DNA from: DASRFA01 sp035651755
GTDB lineage: Bacteria; Desulfobacterota; Binatia; UBA12015
Length of the DNA stretch: 64,000 nucleotides
Direction of reading: 5' to 3'
NCBI GenBank assembly: GCA_035651755.1
Contig: DASRFA010000032.1
Span: 124,001 to 188,000 of the forward strand
In this document: piece after piece, positions 43,201-52,341 of the stretch
Layout of the letters: each line of letters starts with the position of its first letter
How positions within the stretch are numbered: the stretch's first letter is position 1
Notes under the pieces: model-generated
What the model was told of the DNA's origin: nothing
The model's input: the letters and a program-made list of their open reading frames with translations, nothing else
Database searches by the model: none
Position numbers and translations under genes: made by a program

Positions 43201-46200
43201 ATGCCTCCCCGCGAGCAACCCGCGGAGGCTCCCGAGTCTCCCTTCGTCGGTCGCGACGCCGAGCTCGCGCAGCTGCGCGCCGGTCTCGAAGACGCGCTCG
43301 CGGGACGCGGCCGGTTCTTCCTCGTCGAGGGCGAGGCGGGCATCGGGAAGACGCGCCTGGTCGAGGAGGTCGCGCGCGAAGCCGTCCACCGCGGACACCG
43401 CGTGCTCTGGGGTCGCTGCTGGGAAGGGGAGGGCGCGCCGCACTACTGGCCGTGGACGCAGGTCCTGCGTGCGGCGCTGGCCGACGCGCGACCGGAGCGC
43501 GGACGCGAGGCACCGGTCGCGGCGCCGCCGCTGGCGCAGATCCTGCCGGAGATCCTGCCGGAGATCGGCCGCTTCGCCGACTCGCACGCGGCTCCGACCC
43601 AGCCGGACAGCGCGCGCTTCGACCTTTTCGATGCGCTCTCGCGATTCCTCGGCCGAGCTTCGCAGCAGCAGCCGCTCGTTCTCGTCTTCGACGACCTGCA
43701 CTGGTCGGACGTACCGTCTGCTCTCCTCCTTCGATTCGTGGTTCACGAGCTGCGCACGACGCCGATGGTCGTGGTCGCGACGTACCGGGAGACGGACGCG
43801 CGCTGCGACGCGCAGATCGCGAAGGCGATCGGCGCGCTCGCACGCGAGGGACGTCACCTGTCGCTCCGCGCGTTCGCGACCGACGACGTGGCGCGCCTCA
43901 TCGAGAGCAGGACCGGCCGGCGCGCCCCGGCCGCGGTGGTGCAGGCGATCGAGCAGGAGACCGACGGCAATCCGTTCTTCGTGACCGAGGTCGTGCATCT
44001 CCTCGCCGCCGGCGGGGCGTTCGCGAGCGAGACCGTCGTCGTCCCGCCCAGCTTCCCCGTGCCGCAGGGCGTGCGCCAGGCGATCCGACTCCGCGTCGCG
44101 GCGCTCCCCGGCGATTGCCGGACGGCGCTCGCGATCGCCGCGGTGATCGGACGACAATTCGCCGTCGGCACTCTCCAGCGCGCGGCTCGCCTCGAACCCG
44201 AGGCGTTGCTCGACGCGCTCGGTCCCGCGCTCCAGCGCGCCATCGTCGTGCCGGATCCCGGGTCGGTCGGTCGCTATCGCTTCGCCCACGCCCTCATCCG
44301 CGAGACGATCTACGCCGACCTCGGCCCCGCGCAGCGGGCGCGCCTGCACGGCCGCGTCGGAGACGCGATGCTCGACCTGCCGAGCACGAACCGCAGCTCG
44401 GACCTCGCTGTCCTCGCACACCACTTCGCGGAGGCGGTCCCGGCCGTGGGCGCAGGTCGGGCGATCCGGTACTGCACCGAGGCCGCACGCTACGCCGAGT
44501 CGGCGCTCGCGTACGAGGACGCGGCTGCGCTCTTCGGACGCGCGCTCGAGCTGCGCGGCGACGCGACTCCCGCGGACGCGGCCGAGCGCTGCGATCTGCT
44601 CCTGGCGCGCGGCGGCGCGCAGTGGAAGTCGGGCGACGGCGAGGGCGCGCGCGCGACCTTTCTCAGGGCCGCCGACGCCGCTCGCCGGATCGGGGACGCG
44701 CGCGGTCTGGCGCGGAGCGCGCTCGGATTCGCGGGGGAGGGGTCGCGTCTGCTCTGGGTGCGGAGCGGGATCGTGGACCAGCCGCGGATCGACCTCCTCG
44801 AGGAAGCGCTTCATCGGCTCGGCGACGCGGATCCCGGCCTGCGAGCGCAGCTCCTCGCGCGCTTGTCGATCAACCTCTACTGGGGCCCCGAGAGCGATCG
44901 CGAGCTCGCGACGAGCGAGGAGGCGCTCGCGCTCGCGCGCCGCCAAGGCGACCCGAGCCTTCTCGCGTCCGCGCTCCGCGCGCGCCTCGTGGCGCTCTGG
45001 CGGCCCGACGCGTCGGCGGAGCGACTGGCGGTCGCGGACGAGATCGTCGGTCTCGGTCAGCGCACCGGCGATCGCGACGTTTCGCTCTTCGGGCGTCGCT
45101 TTCGCGTGGTCGCGTTCCTCGAGTCGGGGGACACCGCCGCCGCGGATCGCGAGATCGCGGCGTACGCCGAGCTCACGAAGGAGCCGCAACGCCCGTGGTA
45201 CGCGGCGGACGTCGCGATGTGGCGCGCCACGCGCGCGATCATGGACGGGCGCTTCGCGGACGGCGCCGAGCAGGCGACGCGCGCGCACGAGCTCGCGGAG
45301 CGCGAGGGCGACGCGCAGCCGGGGATGCGCCACGAGATCCAGACGATGGTCCTCGGCTTCCACGTCGGCCGTCTCGATCGGCATGCGGAGCGGCCGCGAT
45401 CGCCCGGCGACGTCGGGAGCTCGACGTTTCTCCGCTGCCATCGCGCCTTCTGGGCGAGCCGGATGGGACGCCACGGCGAGGCGGCGCGCGAGCTCGCCGC
45501 GCTCGCCCGCGACGATCACGCGCTGCCGCGCGACGGCGGCTGGCTCGTGTCGGCGAGCCTGCTGTCGGTCGTCGCGTCGGACGTGAGCGACCGCACGAGC
45601 GCGGAAGCCCTGTACGAGAGGCTGTCGCCCTACGCCGATCGCGTCGCGGTCGCCGCCGCCGGCCTCGCGTGCTGGGGATCCGTCGCGCACTACCTCGGCC
45701 TGCTCGCGGCGACGCTCGGCCGCGTGGACGACGCGATCGCGCACTACCGCGAAGCGGCGGCGATGCACGAGCGCATGGGAGCGCGACCGTTCCTCGCATG
45801 GACGCAGCTCGCGCACGGGCGTCTCCTCGCGACCCGCGCGGCCGGCCTCGACGAGCCGACCGCCGCGTCGCTGCTCGCGAGCGCGGTCGCCATCGCGGAC
45901 GAGCTCGGGATGAGCGGACTCCTCGCCGAGGCTCGCGGCGTCCAAGGCGATGCCGGCACCCGTGCCCACGGCGGCATCCACGTCGACGCCGGGCGGCCGC
46001 CGGACCGAGCGGCCGTCTTTCGCAACGAGGGCGACTTCTGGACGGTCGTCTATGCGGGGAAGGCCGTGCGCCTCCGGCACGGGAAGGGCCTCGTCGACAT
46101 CGCGACGCTGCTGGCCCATCCCGGGCGCGAGGTCCACGTTGCGGATCTGATCGCCGCTTCGGCACCCGCGGCGCTCGAGCGCGCGGGCGGCGAGGCGCTC

Positions 46201-46593
46201 GCGAACGACCTACGCGTCTCGGGCGGCCCGTCCGGAATGCCGATCCTCGACGGCCGCGCGCGGACCGACTATCGCCGCCGGCTCGCCGAGCTCCACCGGG
46301 AGATCGAGGATGCCGAGTCCTGCCACGACTCGGGTCGCGCGGCGCGTGCGCGCGCGGAGCTCGACTTCATCGCGGGCGAGCTCGCATCCGCCTTCGGCCT
46401 CGGCGGGCGGAGCCGGCGGGCGGGCAGCCCGGTGGAGCGCGCCCGGAAGGCGGTCGCGTCCCGCATTCGGTTCAGCCTCGCGCACATCGCGGAGGTCCAT
46501 CCCGCGCTCGCGCGCCACCTCCGGCGATATCTCCGGACGGGAACGGTCTGCGCATATTCCGTCCCCGACGAGCCGGTCGACTGGAGCCTCTGA
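43201..46593 (+). CDS. AAA_16 ATPase–TPR regulator with C-terminal conserved domain
   Basis: 1130 residues from ATG 43201. The ATPase starts at once (SPFVGRDAELAQLRAGLEDA), with Walker A GEAGIGKT (44–51) and VLVFDDLHWSD as Walker B. A long TPR-like region follows. After about residue 930 comes a separate domain (FRNEGDFWTVVYAGKAVRLR, GLVDIATLLAHPGREVHVADL) and a helical tail (YRRRLAELHREIEDAE, VASRIRFSLAHIAEVHPALA). I recall this tail from similar deltaproteobacterial regulators, but not its function. It lacks the cyclase seen in the neighbour. Confidence 0.88.
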   Translation: MPPREQPAEAPESPFVGRDAELAQLRAGLEDALAGRGRFFLVEGEAGIGKTRLVEEVAREAVHRGHRVLWGRCWEGEGAPHYWPWTQVLRAALADARPERGREAPVAAPPLAQILPEILPEIGRFADSHAAPTQPDSARFDLFDALSRFLGRASQQQPLVLVFDDLHWSDVPSALLLRFVVHELRTTPMVVVATYRETDARCDAQIAKAIGALAREGRHLSLRAFATDDVARLIESRTGRRAPAAVVQAIEQETDGNPFFVTEVVHLLAAGGAFASETVVVPPSFPVPQGVRQAIRLRVAALPGDCRTALAIAAVIGRQFAVGTLQRAARLEPEALLDALGPALQRAIVVPDPGSVGRYRFAHALIRETIYADLGPAQRARLHGRVGDAMLDLPSTNRSSDLAVLAHHFAEAVPAVGAGRAIRYCTEAARYAESALAYEDAAALFGRALELRGDATPADAAERCDLLLARGGAQWKSGDGEGARATFLRAADAARRIGDARGLARSALGFAGEGSRLLWVRSGIVDQPRIDLLEEALHRLGDADPGLRAQLLARLSINLYWGPESDRELATSEEALALARRQGDPSLLASALRARLVALWRPDASAERLAVADEIVGLGQRTGDRDVSLFGRRFRVVAFLESGDTAAADREIAAYAELTKEPQRPWYAADVAMWRATRAIMDGRFADGAEQATRAHELAEREGDAQPGMRHEIQTMVLGFHVGRLDRHAERPRSPGDVGSSTFLRCHRAFWASRMGRHGEAARELAALARDDHALPRDGGWLVSASLLSVVASDVSDRTSAEALYERLSPYADRVAVAAAGLACWGSVAHYLGLLAATLGRVDDAIAHYREAAAMHERMGARPFLAWTQLAHGRLLATRAAGLDEPTAASLLASAVAIADELGMSGLLAEARGVQGDAGTRAHGGIHVDAGRPPDRAAVFRNEGDFWTVVYAGKAVRLRHGKGLVDIATLLAHPGREVHVADLIAASAPAALERAGGEALANDLRVSGGPSGMPILDGRARTDYRRRLAELHREIEDAESCHDSGRAARARAELDFIAGELASAFGLGGRSRRAGSPVERARKAVASRIRFSLAHIAEVHPALARHLRRYLRTGTVCAYSVPDEPVDWSL

Positions 46594-46667
46594 TCGTGCG
46601 GCGGTGAGCGCGCGCGGGCTCGCGGCTCGTGTTCGCGCTCGCCTCACTCCGTCCGCGTGACGATCCG

Positions 46668-46692
46668 ACCATCTGGCGGATTGCCAGATGGT
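46668..46692. promoter_or_regulatory. 10-base inverted repeat upstream of an exported-protein gene
   Basis: ACCATCTGGC and GCCAGATGGT, perfect, loop GGATT. It is 75 bases after the ATPase stop and 62 before the next ATG. It could be a terminator or an operator. Confidence 0.5.
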
Positions 46693-46753
46693 TTCTGGCG
46701 CCTCCCGTTCAGGGGACGGGCCGTCGAAGCCACGCCCCCGGAAGGAGGACATC

Positions 46754-47338
46754 ATGAGATACGGACGACTCTCGGCCGCGGTGCTCGGCGTGGCGCTGTG
46801 GTGCGCTCCCAGCCGTGCGGACATCACCAGCACGACGCCGTACGACTACGACCATCCGCCGGCACCCGGGAAGGAGCGCGGCACGTACATGGCAGCCGCG
46901 AGCGGCTCCTTCGGGCCGGACTGCTTCTTCACGTTCATCGGGACGGCGAAATACCTTCCGAACCCGGATGGGTCGGGCGGGAAGCACTGCACGAAGGGCA
47001 ACGTCGAGCTCACCGGGACCGGTCCGGGGTGCGCGACCAAGCCGCTCGAGAGCCTCCCGCTGACGATCGAGGCCGACTACACCTACAACGGCGACGGGAC
47101 GCTCTGCGAGCACGCGCGCCTGGTCGGCGGGCCGCTCGACGGCCTCGAGTTCCCGTTCCACACCTACGTCGACCCGAGCGGGAAGTGGGTCTTCCCGACC
47201 ACGCAGGACATCGCTTATCCGTGCGCCAACCCGTCCACGAACGCGACGGGGCTCACGAGCCAGGGACCCGGCTTCAAGATCGGCCGCTTCGGCGACGACC
47301 CCGGCGGATCGGGCCTGCTGCCCTGTACGAATCCCTGA
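46754..47338 (+). CDS. Exported protein of unknown function
   Basis: 194 residues. GAAGGAGG lies just upstream of ATG 46754. The signal peptide is LSAAVLGVALWCAPSRA. The mature part is rich in Gly, Pro and Thr, with about seven Cys (PDCFF, KHCTKG, PGCATK, TLCEHARL, YPCANP, LPCTNP) and a beta-type pattern. No family recognised. The frame is open to 46688, but the ribosome-binding site supports this start. Confidence 0.72.
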   Translation: MRYGRLSAAVLGVALWCAPSRADITSTTPYDYDHPPAPGKERGTYMAAASGSFGPDCFFTFIGTAKYLPNPDGSGGKHCTKGNVELTGTGPGCATKPLESLPLTIEADYTYNGDGTLCEHARLVGGPLDGLEFPFHTYVDPSGKWVFPTTQDIAYPCANPSTNATGLTSQGPGFKIGRFGDDPGGSGLLPCTNP

Positions 47339-47423
47339 GCGCTGGCACGCGATGCGCGAGGAGCGGCGGCCGCGGTGGGTCGGCCATCGCGGTCGCCGAC
47401 CGACCCGGAGCTCGGCGGTCAAA

Positions 47424-47462
47424 GCGCGGCGCGGCGCCGCCGTCGGCTGCGCCGCGCCGCGC
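47424..47462 (+). terminator. Perfect 14-base GC hairpin
   Basis: GCGCGGCGCGGCGC and GCGCCGCGCCGCGC with an 11-base loop, 86 bases after the exported-protein stop. There is no T-tract. Confidence 0.6.
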
Positions 47463-47473
47463 AACACCGTTTC

Positions 47474-47503
47474 TTGACGCCGGACGCGGCGGGCCCGTAT
47501 GGG
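47474..47503 (+). promoter_or_regulatory. Promoter giving a probably leaderless transcript
   Basis: TTGACG (47474–47479) and TATGGG (47498–47503), spacing 18. A start point 6–7 bases downstream would fall at or next to GTG 47510, so the mRNA would have no 5' leader. Confidence 0.45.
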
Positions 47504-47509
47504 GCGCGC

Positions 47510-49150
47510 GTGGATGCGAGCGCCGCCCGCAGCCGACGTGGGAGCGCGCGCCTCCTCGTCGCGATCCTGCTCCTGGCCGCAGGGCTCCGCGTCTATCCGC
47601 TGCACGTGGCCTACGAGCATCCGGATCAGTTCCTCGTGCCGGACGTGGCGATGCGGAGCATCGGGGAGGAGACGTGGCGACCGGCGAACCTGCTCTATCC
47701 CACGGGCCTCATGGAGACGCTGCGCGTCCTGTACCTCGCCGGATACGCGGGCGCTCGCTCCCTCCACCGCGTCGCCGACCGGACGGACTGGGTGGCGCTC
47801 TACCTGGAGAACCCGCAGCCGTTTCTCGCCGCGGCGCGCGCGTGGGCGTGCCTCGCCGGCACGGCGACCGTCGCGCTCGCGTTCCTGCTCGCAGGCCGCC
47901 TCTTCCCGCGCCCGGCCGGCGTCCTCGCCGCGCTCTTCCTCGCGGTCTCGTTCCTCCACGTGCGCGAGTCGCACTACGGTCACGTCGATGCGCCCGCCGT
48001 CCTCTTCTTCGTCGCGGCGCTGTGGGCGGCCGAGCGCTACCGCGGCGACGGCCGCCTGAAGAGCCTCGTCGGCGCTGCCGCGCTCACCGGCGCCGCGGCC
48101 GGCCACCGCTACCAGCTCGCGGTCGCGGCCCTCGCCCTCGCGGTCGCCGAGCTCGCGCGGCGCGGCCAGGACGTGCGCGTCGCGGTGCGGCACCTCGCGC
48201 TCGCCGCCGCGACCGCGCTCGCGACCTTCGCGGTGCTGTCGCCCTACACCCTCCTCGAGCCGGGTCGCGCGATCGCGCAGCTCCGGTGGCAGGTCGCCTT
48301 CGGCTACTTCCCGACGCGGAACGCGCTTCCGCTCCGCGAGATCCTCCCGCTCGCGTGCGGCTGGCCGGTCTGCGCTCTCGCGCTCCTCGGCGTCGCGGTC
48401 GCGCTCCGGCGACGCACCACGACCGCGGCGCTTCTGCTCGCTCCGCTCGTGCCCTACGTGATCGCGATCGCCGGCGCGTGGCGCGTCTACGCGCGCTACC
48501 TGCTGCCGCTCGTTCCGCTCGTCGCCGTCTTCGGAGCCGGCGGCGCGGTCGCGCTGTGCGCGCGCCTCGCGGGGCGCGCGCGATCGATCGCGATCGTCGC
48601 GCTCGCGCTCGCGACCATCGCGGATCCGCTCGCGCGGAGCACCGCGCTCGACCGCCTGCTCGCGCGAACCGACACACGCGAGCTGGCGGGCCGGTGGCTC
48701 CTTCGGCACGTGCGACCGGGCGAGCTCGTCCTCCGCGGAAACGGCTACGCCGAGCCGCGGCTCCCCCCGGACTTCGCGAAGGCCGCCCTCCGGGTCGGCG
48801 TTCCGCTCGCGACGAAGCTCCGCCAGCGTGGTCGCGGGCTCCTTCCGTTCGCCGTCCTCGACGACCCCGCGAAGCCCGGTGCCGAGCGCGCGCGCTGGGT
48901 CGTGACGAGCGATCATCCCGGAATTCCGGCGTGGGCGAAGACCTCGGACGCCATGGCTTCGTTCGCGGAGCGATCCGCCGAGCCGGCGGTCCGCTTCGTC
49001 GGCACCGCGGACGCGGGCTCCGCCGTCTACGAGCGGATCGACGCGACCTTCGTACCGCTGCGCGGCTTCGGCGTCGCGGAGCGGCCGGGTCCGAACATCG
49101 CCATCTGGCAGGTCGTGCGACCACCCCTTGCCGTTCAGCGGGGGCGGTGA
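47510..49150 (+). CDS. GT39/ArnT-like membrane glycosyltransferase
   Basis: 546 residues from GTG 47510 (open to 47375). About 10 hydrophobic segments make a GT-C fold. The first loop has YEHPDQFLVPD, where the acidic residue is the expected catalytic base, and later FLHVRESHYGHVDAPAVLFF. These match the dolichyl-phosphate-mannosyltransferase/ArnT-type family that moves sugars from polyprenyl phosphates outside the membrane. The C-terminal ~130 residues are soluble. Acceptor unknown. Confidence 0.85.
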   Translation: MDASAARSRRGSARLLVAILLLAAGLRVYPLHVAYEHPDQFLVPDVAMRSIGEETWRPANLLYPTGLMETLRVLYLAGYAGARSLHRVADRTDWVALYLENPQPFLAAARAWACLAGTATVALAFLLAGRLFPRPAGVLAALFLAVSFLHVRESHYGHVDAPAVLFFVAALWAAERYRGDGRLKSLVGAAALTGAAAGHRYQLAVAALALAVAELARRGQDVRVAVRHLALAAATALATFAVLSPYTLLEPGRAIAQLRWQVAFGYFPTRNALPLREILPLACGWPVCALALLGVAVALRRRTTTAALLLAPLVPYVIAIAGAWRVYARYLLPLVPLVAVFGAGGAVALCARLAGRARSIAIVALALATIADPLARSTALDRLLARTDTRELAGRWLLRHVRPGELVLRGNGYAEPRLPPDFAKAALRVGVPLATKLRQRGRGLLPFAVLDDPAKPGAERARWVVTSDHPGIPAWAKTSDAMASFAERSAEPAVRFVGTADAGSAVYERIDATFVPLRGFGVAERPGPNIAIWQVVRPPLAVQRGR

Positions 49151-49179
49151 TTCGCTCGTCGCGTCCGAGAAGGTCGCCG

Positions 49180-50424
49180 ATGTTCCGCCGAACCGCCGCA
49201 GCGCTCCTCGTCTCGAGTCTTCTCGCCGTGAGCGCGCCCGCTTCGGCGACCTCGTGGCCGATGTTCCAGAACGACCGGCGCCACACCGGCAGGACGACCG
49301 CGATCGGACCGTCCACGAGCTCGGTCCGGAAGCTCTGGGAGTACAAGGCGGTCAGCTGGATCAAGAACGAGCCGTCGATCGGACCGGACGGGACGATCTA
49401 CATCGGCGACTCCAAGTTCCCGCTCTGCGCCCTCACCCCGAGTGGAGCTCGAATCTGGTGCACGGACGTCGGCGGCTTCGTGAACCAGTCGTCGCCGGCG
49501 GTCGGGAACCCGTTCTCGAAGACCGATGCGGGCGGCACGCGCACCGTGCAGACGATCTACATCGGCGACCGGAACAACGTCTTCTGGGCGATCGACTCCG
49601 AGGGCGACGTCCTCTGGCACTACAGGATCCACCTCGACGGCGACGTTCGTCAGTCTCCGCTCATCGGCCCCGGGCCGGCGCACACCGTCTACATGATGTG
49701 CGGCTGCACGACGAAGGGCGTGCTCCACGCGTTCCGGCCCGACGGGACGCTCCTCTGGTCGGTCGATCTGCCGCAGGTCCGCGACGCGTCGCCGGCCGGC
49801 ATCCAGGTCGGCTCGCACTTCCGTCTCTACGTCGTCACGAACAACGGCCAGCTCTACGCGATCGACGACCTGGGGACGAGCGGCCAGATCGCGTGGCACC
49901 TGCCGCTCGGCGCGCCGAGCGCCCACTCGTCGCCGGCGATCGGCGCCGGCAGGATCATCTACGTCGGGAACGCCGCCGGCCTCTTCGCCGTCAAGGACGA
50001 CGGCACGTCCGGACACGTCCTGCCAGGCTGGCCGTTCGGGACCGCGGGCGGCGTCGACACGACGCCGACGATCGGCCTCGGCACGGGCAAGGTCTTCGCG
50101 AGCTCGTTCGACGGGGGAACCCGCACCCTCTACGCGATCGACCCGCGAACCAACCCGCCGACGAAGCTCTGGAGCTTCACCGGGCCGGGAACCAGCACGA
50201 CGAACCTCGCCCTCACGCCCTCGGCGGTCGTCGGCGGCAACGGATTCCTCTACGCCGCGATCGGACCTCAGATCTACGGCTTCGACCCGGCGGCCGCGAA
50301 TCCCGCGAGCCCGAAGTGGCGCTTCACGCTGCCCGCGGACGCGATCTCGCTCTCCCTCGGAGACGGCGTGCTCTACGTGAGCGCGAAGAATGCGAAGCTG
50401 TACGCGTTGACCGCGGGGCCTTGA
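49180..50424 (+). CDS. Exported PQQ-type beta-propeller protein
   Basis: 414 residues from ATG 49180 (GAGAAGG upstream). The signal peptide ends near PASA|TSW. WPMFQNDRRHTGRT and repeated blades such as IGPDGTIYIGD, FWAIDSEGDVLWHY, HAFRPDGTLLWS, LYAIDDLGTSGQIAWH show a seven- or eight-bladed PQQ/BamB-like propeller. No quinone-binding catalytic residues are obvious, so it is more likely a binding protein than a dehydrogenase. It ends close to the convergent response-regulator remnant. Confidence 0.85.
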   Translation: MFRRTAAALLVSSLLAVSAPASATSWPMFQNDRRHTGRTTAIGPSTSSVRKLWEYKAVSWIKNEPSIGPDGTIYIGDSKFPLCALTPSGARIWCTDVGGFVNQSSPAVGNPFSKTDAGGTRTVQTIYIGDRNNVFWAIDSEGDVLWHYRIHLDGDVRQSPLIGPGPAHTVYMMCGCTTKGVLHAFRPDGTLLWSVDLPQVRDASPAGIQVGSHFRLYVVTNNGQLYAIDDLGTSGQIAWHLPLGAPSAHSSPAIGAGRIIYVGNAAGLFAVKDDGTSGHVLPGWPFGTAGGVDTTPTIGLGTGKVFASSFDGGTRTLYAIDPRTNPPTKLWSFTGPGTSTTNLALTPSAVVGGNGFLYAAIGPQIYGFDPAAANPASPKWRFTLPADAISLSLGDGVLYVSAKNAKLYALTAGP

Positions 50425-50429
50425 GCCGA

Positions 50430-50591
50430 CCGCGCGCGCCGACGCCTCGGCAATGCCGGCCGACGACGCGCAGGAGCGCGTCGAGATCGAGCGGCTCCGT
50501 CATCGCCGCGACGACGTCGAGATCGCACCACGGAAAGGACTTCGCGGAGGTCCGCGTCGTCCTCGACGATCAGGACGTGGCCGCCGGTCAC
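50430..50591 (-). pseudogene. Response-regulator receiver remnant
   Basis: The start GTG 50591 overlaps the kinase stop (GTGA). It reads GGHVLIVEDDADLREVLSVV, the first strand and helix of a receiver with its acidic pair, then breaks near 50530. In another frame DVVAAM, then EPLDLDALLRVVGRHCRG follows, like the last strand and helix, with Glu where the conserved Lys should be. About 60 residues, including the phosphorylated Asp, are missing. The protein cannot be a working receiver. Confidence 0.65.
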
Positions 50592-52303
50592 GCGACCGGC
50601 TCCTTCCCCGCTCGTCCGGACGCGACGCGATCGCCGTCGTCCGGGGAGCTGAAGCTGCCGTCGACCGGCGCCGTGCTCGCCGGAGCGGAGCGCGTCGGCA
50701 GCGTCAAGGTGAAGGTCGAGCCCCGGTTCTCGCCCTCGCTCGCGACGGCGATGTCCCCGCCGTGCAGGTGGACGAGATGGCGCGCGATCGCGAGCCCGAG
50801 GCCGAGGCCGCCGCTCGAGCGCGCGGACACCGCATCCGCCTGCCGGAACGCCTCGAAGACGTGCGGAAGGAAGTCGGGGGCGATGCCGCGGCCCGTGTCG
50901 CGCACGACGATCTCCACCTGCGGGCCGACCTGCGCCAGCGCGACCGACACCGACGCGCCGGCCTCCGTGAACTTGACGGCGTTGTCCAGGACGTTCCAGA
51001 CGATCTGCTGGATGCGGTCGGGATCGCCGTGGACCTCGTCCGCGACCGCGGAGAGCGCGACGTCCAGGCGGACGCCCTTCGCGTCGGCGGCCGGCCGCAC
51101 CATGTCGACGGCGGCGGCGACCGTGTCGGCGAGGTTGACGGCGCGCACGTCGAGGTGAAGCCGGCCGGTCGCGATCCGGGAGATGTCGAGCAGGTCGTCG
51201 ATCAGCCTCGCCTGGACCTGGATGCTCCGCTGCATCGCCTGGATCGCCCGCTCGGCGTGCTCGCCCTTCCCCGACCGGAGGACGCGGAGCCAGCCGAGGG
51301 TCGCCGCGAGCGGCGTCTTCAGCTCGTGGGAGACGACCGAGAGGAACTGGTCCTTCGCGCGATTCGCCTCCTCCGCCTGCGCACGCGCCGTCCCGGCCTC
51401 GCGATAGAGGCGCGCGTTGTCGAGGGCGAGCGCCGCGCGGATGGCGACGTTCTCCGCGAGGGCGAGGTCGTCGCCGGTGTAGCGCCGGCCCGACTCCATG
51501 GTCGCGCAGGTGATGGTGCCGAGCGTTCGCCCGCGCGCCACCATGGCGACGATCATCGCGGAGACGTAGCCCATCTGCCGCATCACGCGCAGGTGATCGC
51601 GGTTGGCCGCGATCGCGCCGAGCCAATCTTCGTCGATCTCGGCGAAGAGCTGCGATCGCCCGGTGCGGATGACTTCGGTGCGGGGGTGACGTCCGTCCGG
51701 GTCGGGCTGGTAGACGGCGGTCGCGCGCGCGAGGTCGGCCTTCGCCGGGTCGGCGTGCGAGACCGCGACGCGCCGCACGGTTCCGTCGTCCTCGACGACG
51801 TCGACCGCGCACCAGTCGGCGAGCCGCGGCACGAGGAGCCCGGCGAGGCTGCGTAGCGTCCGGTCGTAGTCGAGCGATTCGTTCAGGACGACGTTGCCGT
51901 CGGACAGGAAGGACGCCCGCTCGCGCGCTCTCTCGGCGGCCTCGCGCGCGACGAGCTCGTTCCGGCGCGCGCGCTCGGCGCGGTCGCGCGCGGAGCGGAG
52001 CCAGCCGAAGAGCGCGATCGTGATCCCGCTGATGACGAGGTACCCGGCGATGCGCTGTGTCCCGACCGGCTCGAGGAAGAGCCCGTTGGCGACCAGCGTC
52101 GCCGCCACCGCGAGGAGTCCTGGGCCGACGCCGCCGACCCAGGCCGAGACGATCGTCGCGATGAACAACGTCAGGAGCGGCAGCTGAGCGGCGGTCGCCG
52201 GCGGCATCGCCGCTCGCACGACGAGCGCAATCGCGACGCTCGCGAGGGCGACGCCGTACGCGAACAGAGGCCGCAATCCCACGCGAACTGGATGCTGTTC
52301 CAC
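50588..52303 (-). CDS. Membrane sensor histidine kinase (DUF4118–GAF–HisKA–HATPase)
   Basis: 571 residues from GTG 52303 (GTG 52282 also possible). Four close membrane helices (residues about 12–110), including ATIVSAWVGGVGPGLLAVAATL, are of the KdpD/DUF4118 kind. A GAF domain follows (LVPRLADWCAVDVVEDDG). HisKA has SHELKTPL with His326. HATPase has WNVLDNAVKF, RDTGRGIAPDFLPHVFE and GLGLGLAIARHLV. There is no receiver of its own. The only adjacent partner is the remnant described above, so it may now signal to another regulator or be orphaned. Confidence 0.9.
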   Translation of the reverse strand: MEQHPVRVGLRPLFAYGVALASVAIALVVRAAMPPATAAQLPLLTLFIATIVSAWVGGVGPGLLAVAATLVANGLFLEPVGTQRIAGYLVISGITIALFGWLRSARDRAERARRNELVAREAAERARERASFLSDGNVVLNESLDYDRTLRSLAGLLVPRLADWCAVDVVEDDGTVRRVAVSHADPAKADLARATAVYQPDPDGRHPRTEVIRTGRSQLFAEIDEDWLGAIAANRDHLRVMRQMGYVSAMIVAMVARGRTLGTITCATMESGRRYTGDDLALAENVAIRAALALDNARLYREAGTARAQAEEANRAKDQFLSVVSHELKTPLAATLGWLRVLRSGKGEHAERAIQAMQRSIQVQARLIDDLLDISRIATGRLHLDVRAVNLADTVAAAVDMVRPAADAKGVRLDVALSAVADEVHGDPDRIQQIVWNVLDNAVKFTEAGASVSVALAQVGPQVEIVVRDTGRGIAPDFLPHVFEAFRQADAVSARSSGGLGLGLAIARHLVHLHGGDIAVASEGENRGSTFTLTLPTRSAPASTAPVDGSFSSPDDGDRVASGRAGKEPVA

Positions 52304-52341
52304 GTCCGCCGAAGACGCAACCGCCGTCGCCGGCGTCCCTT

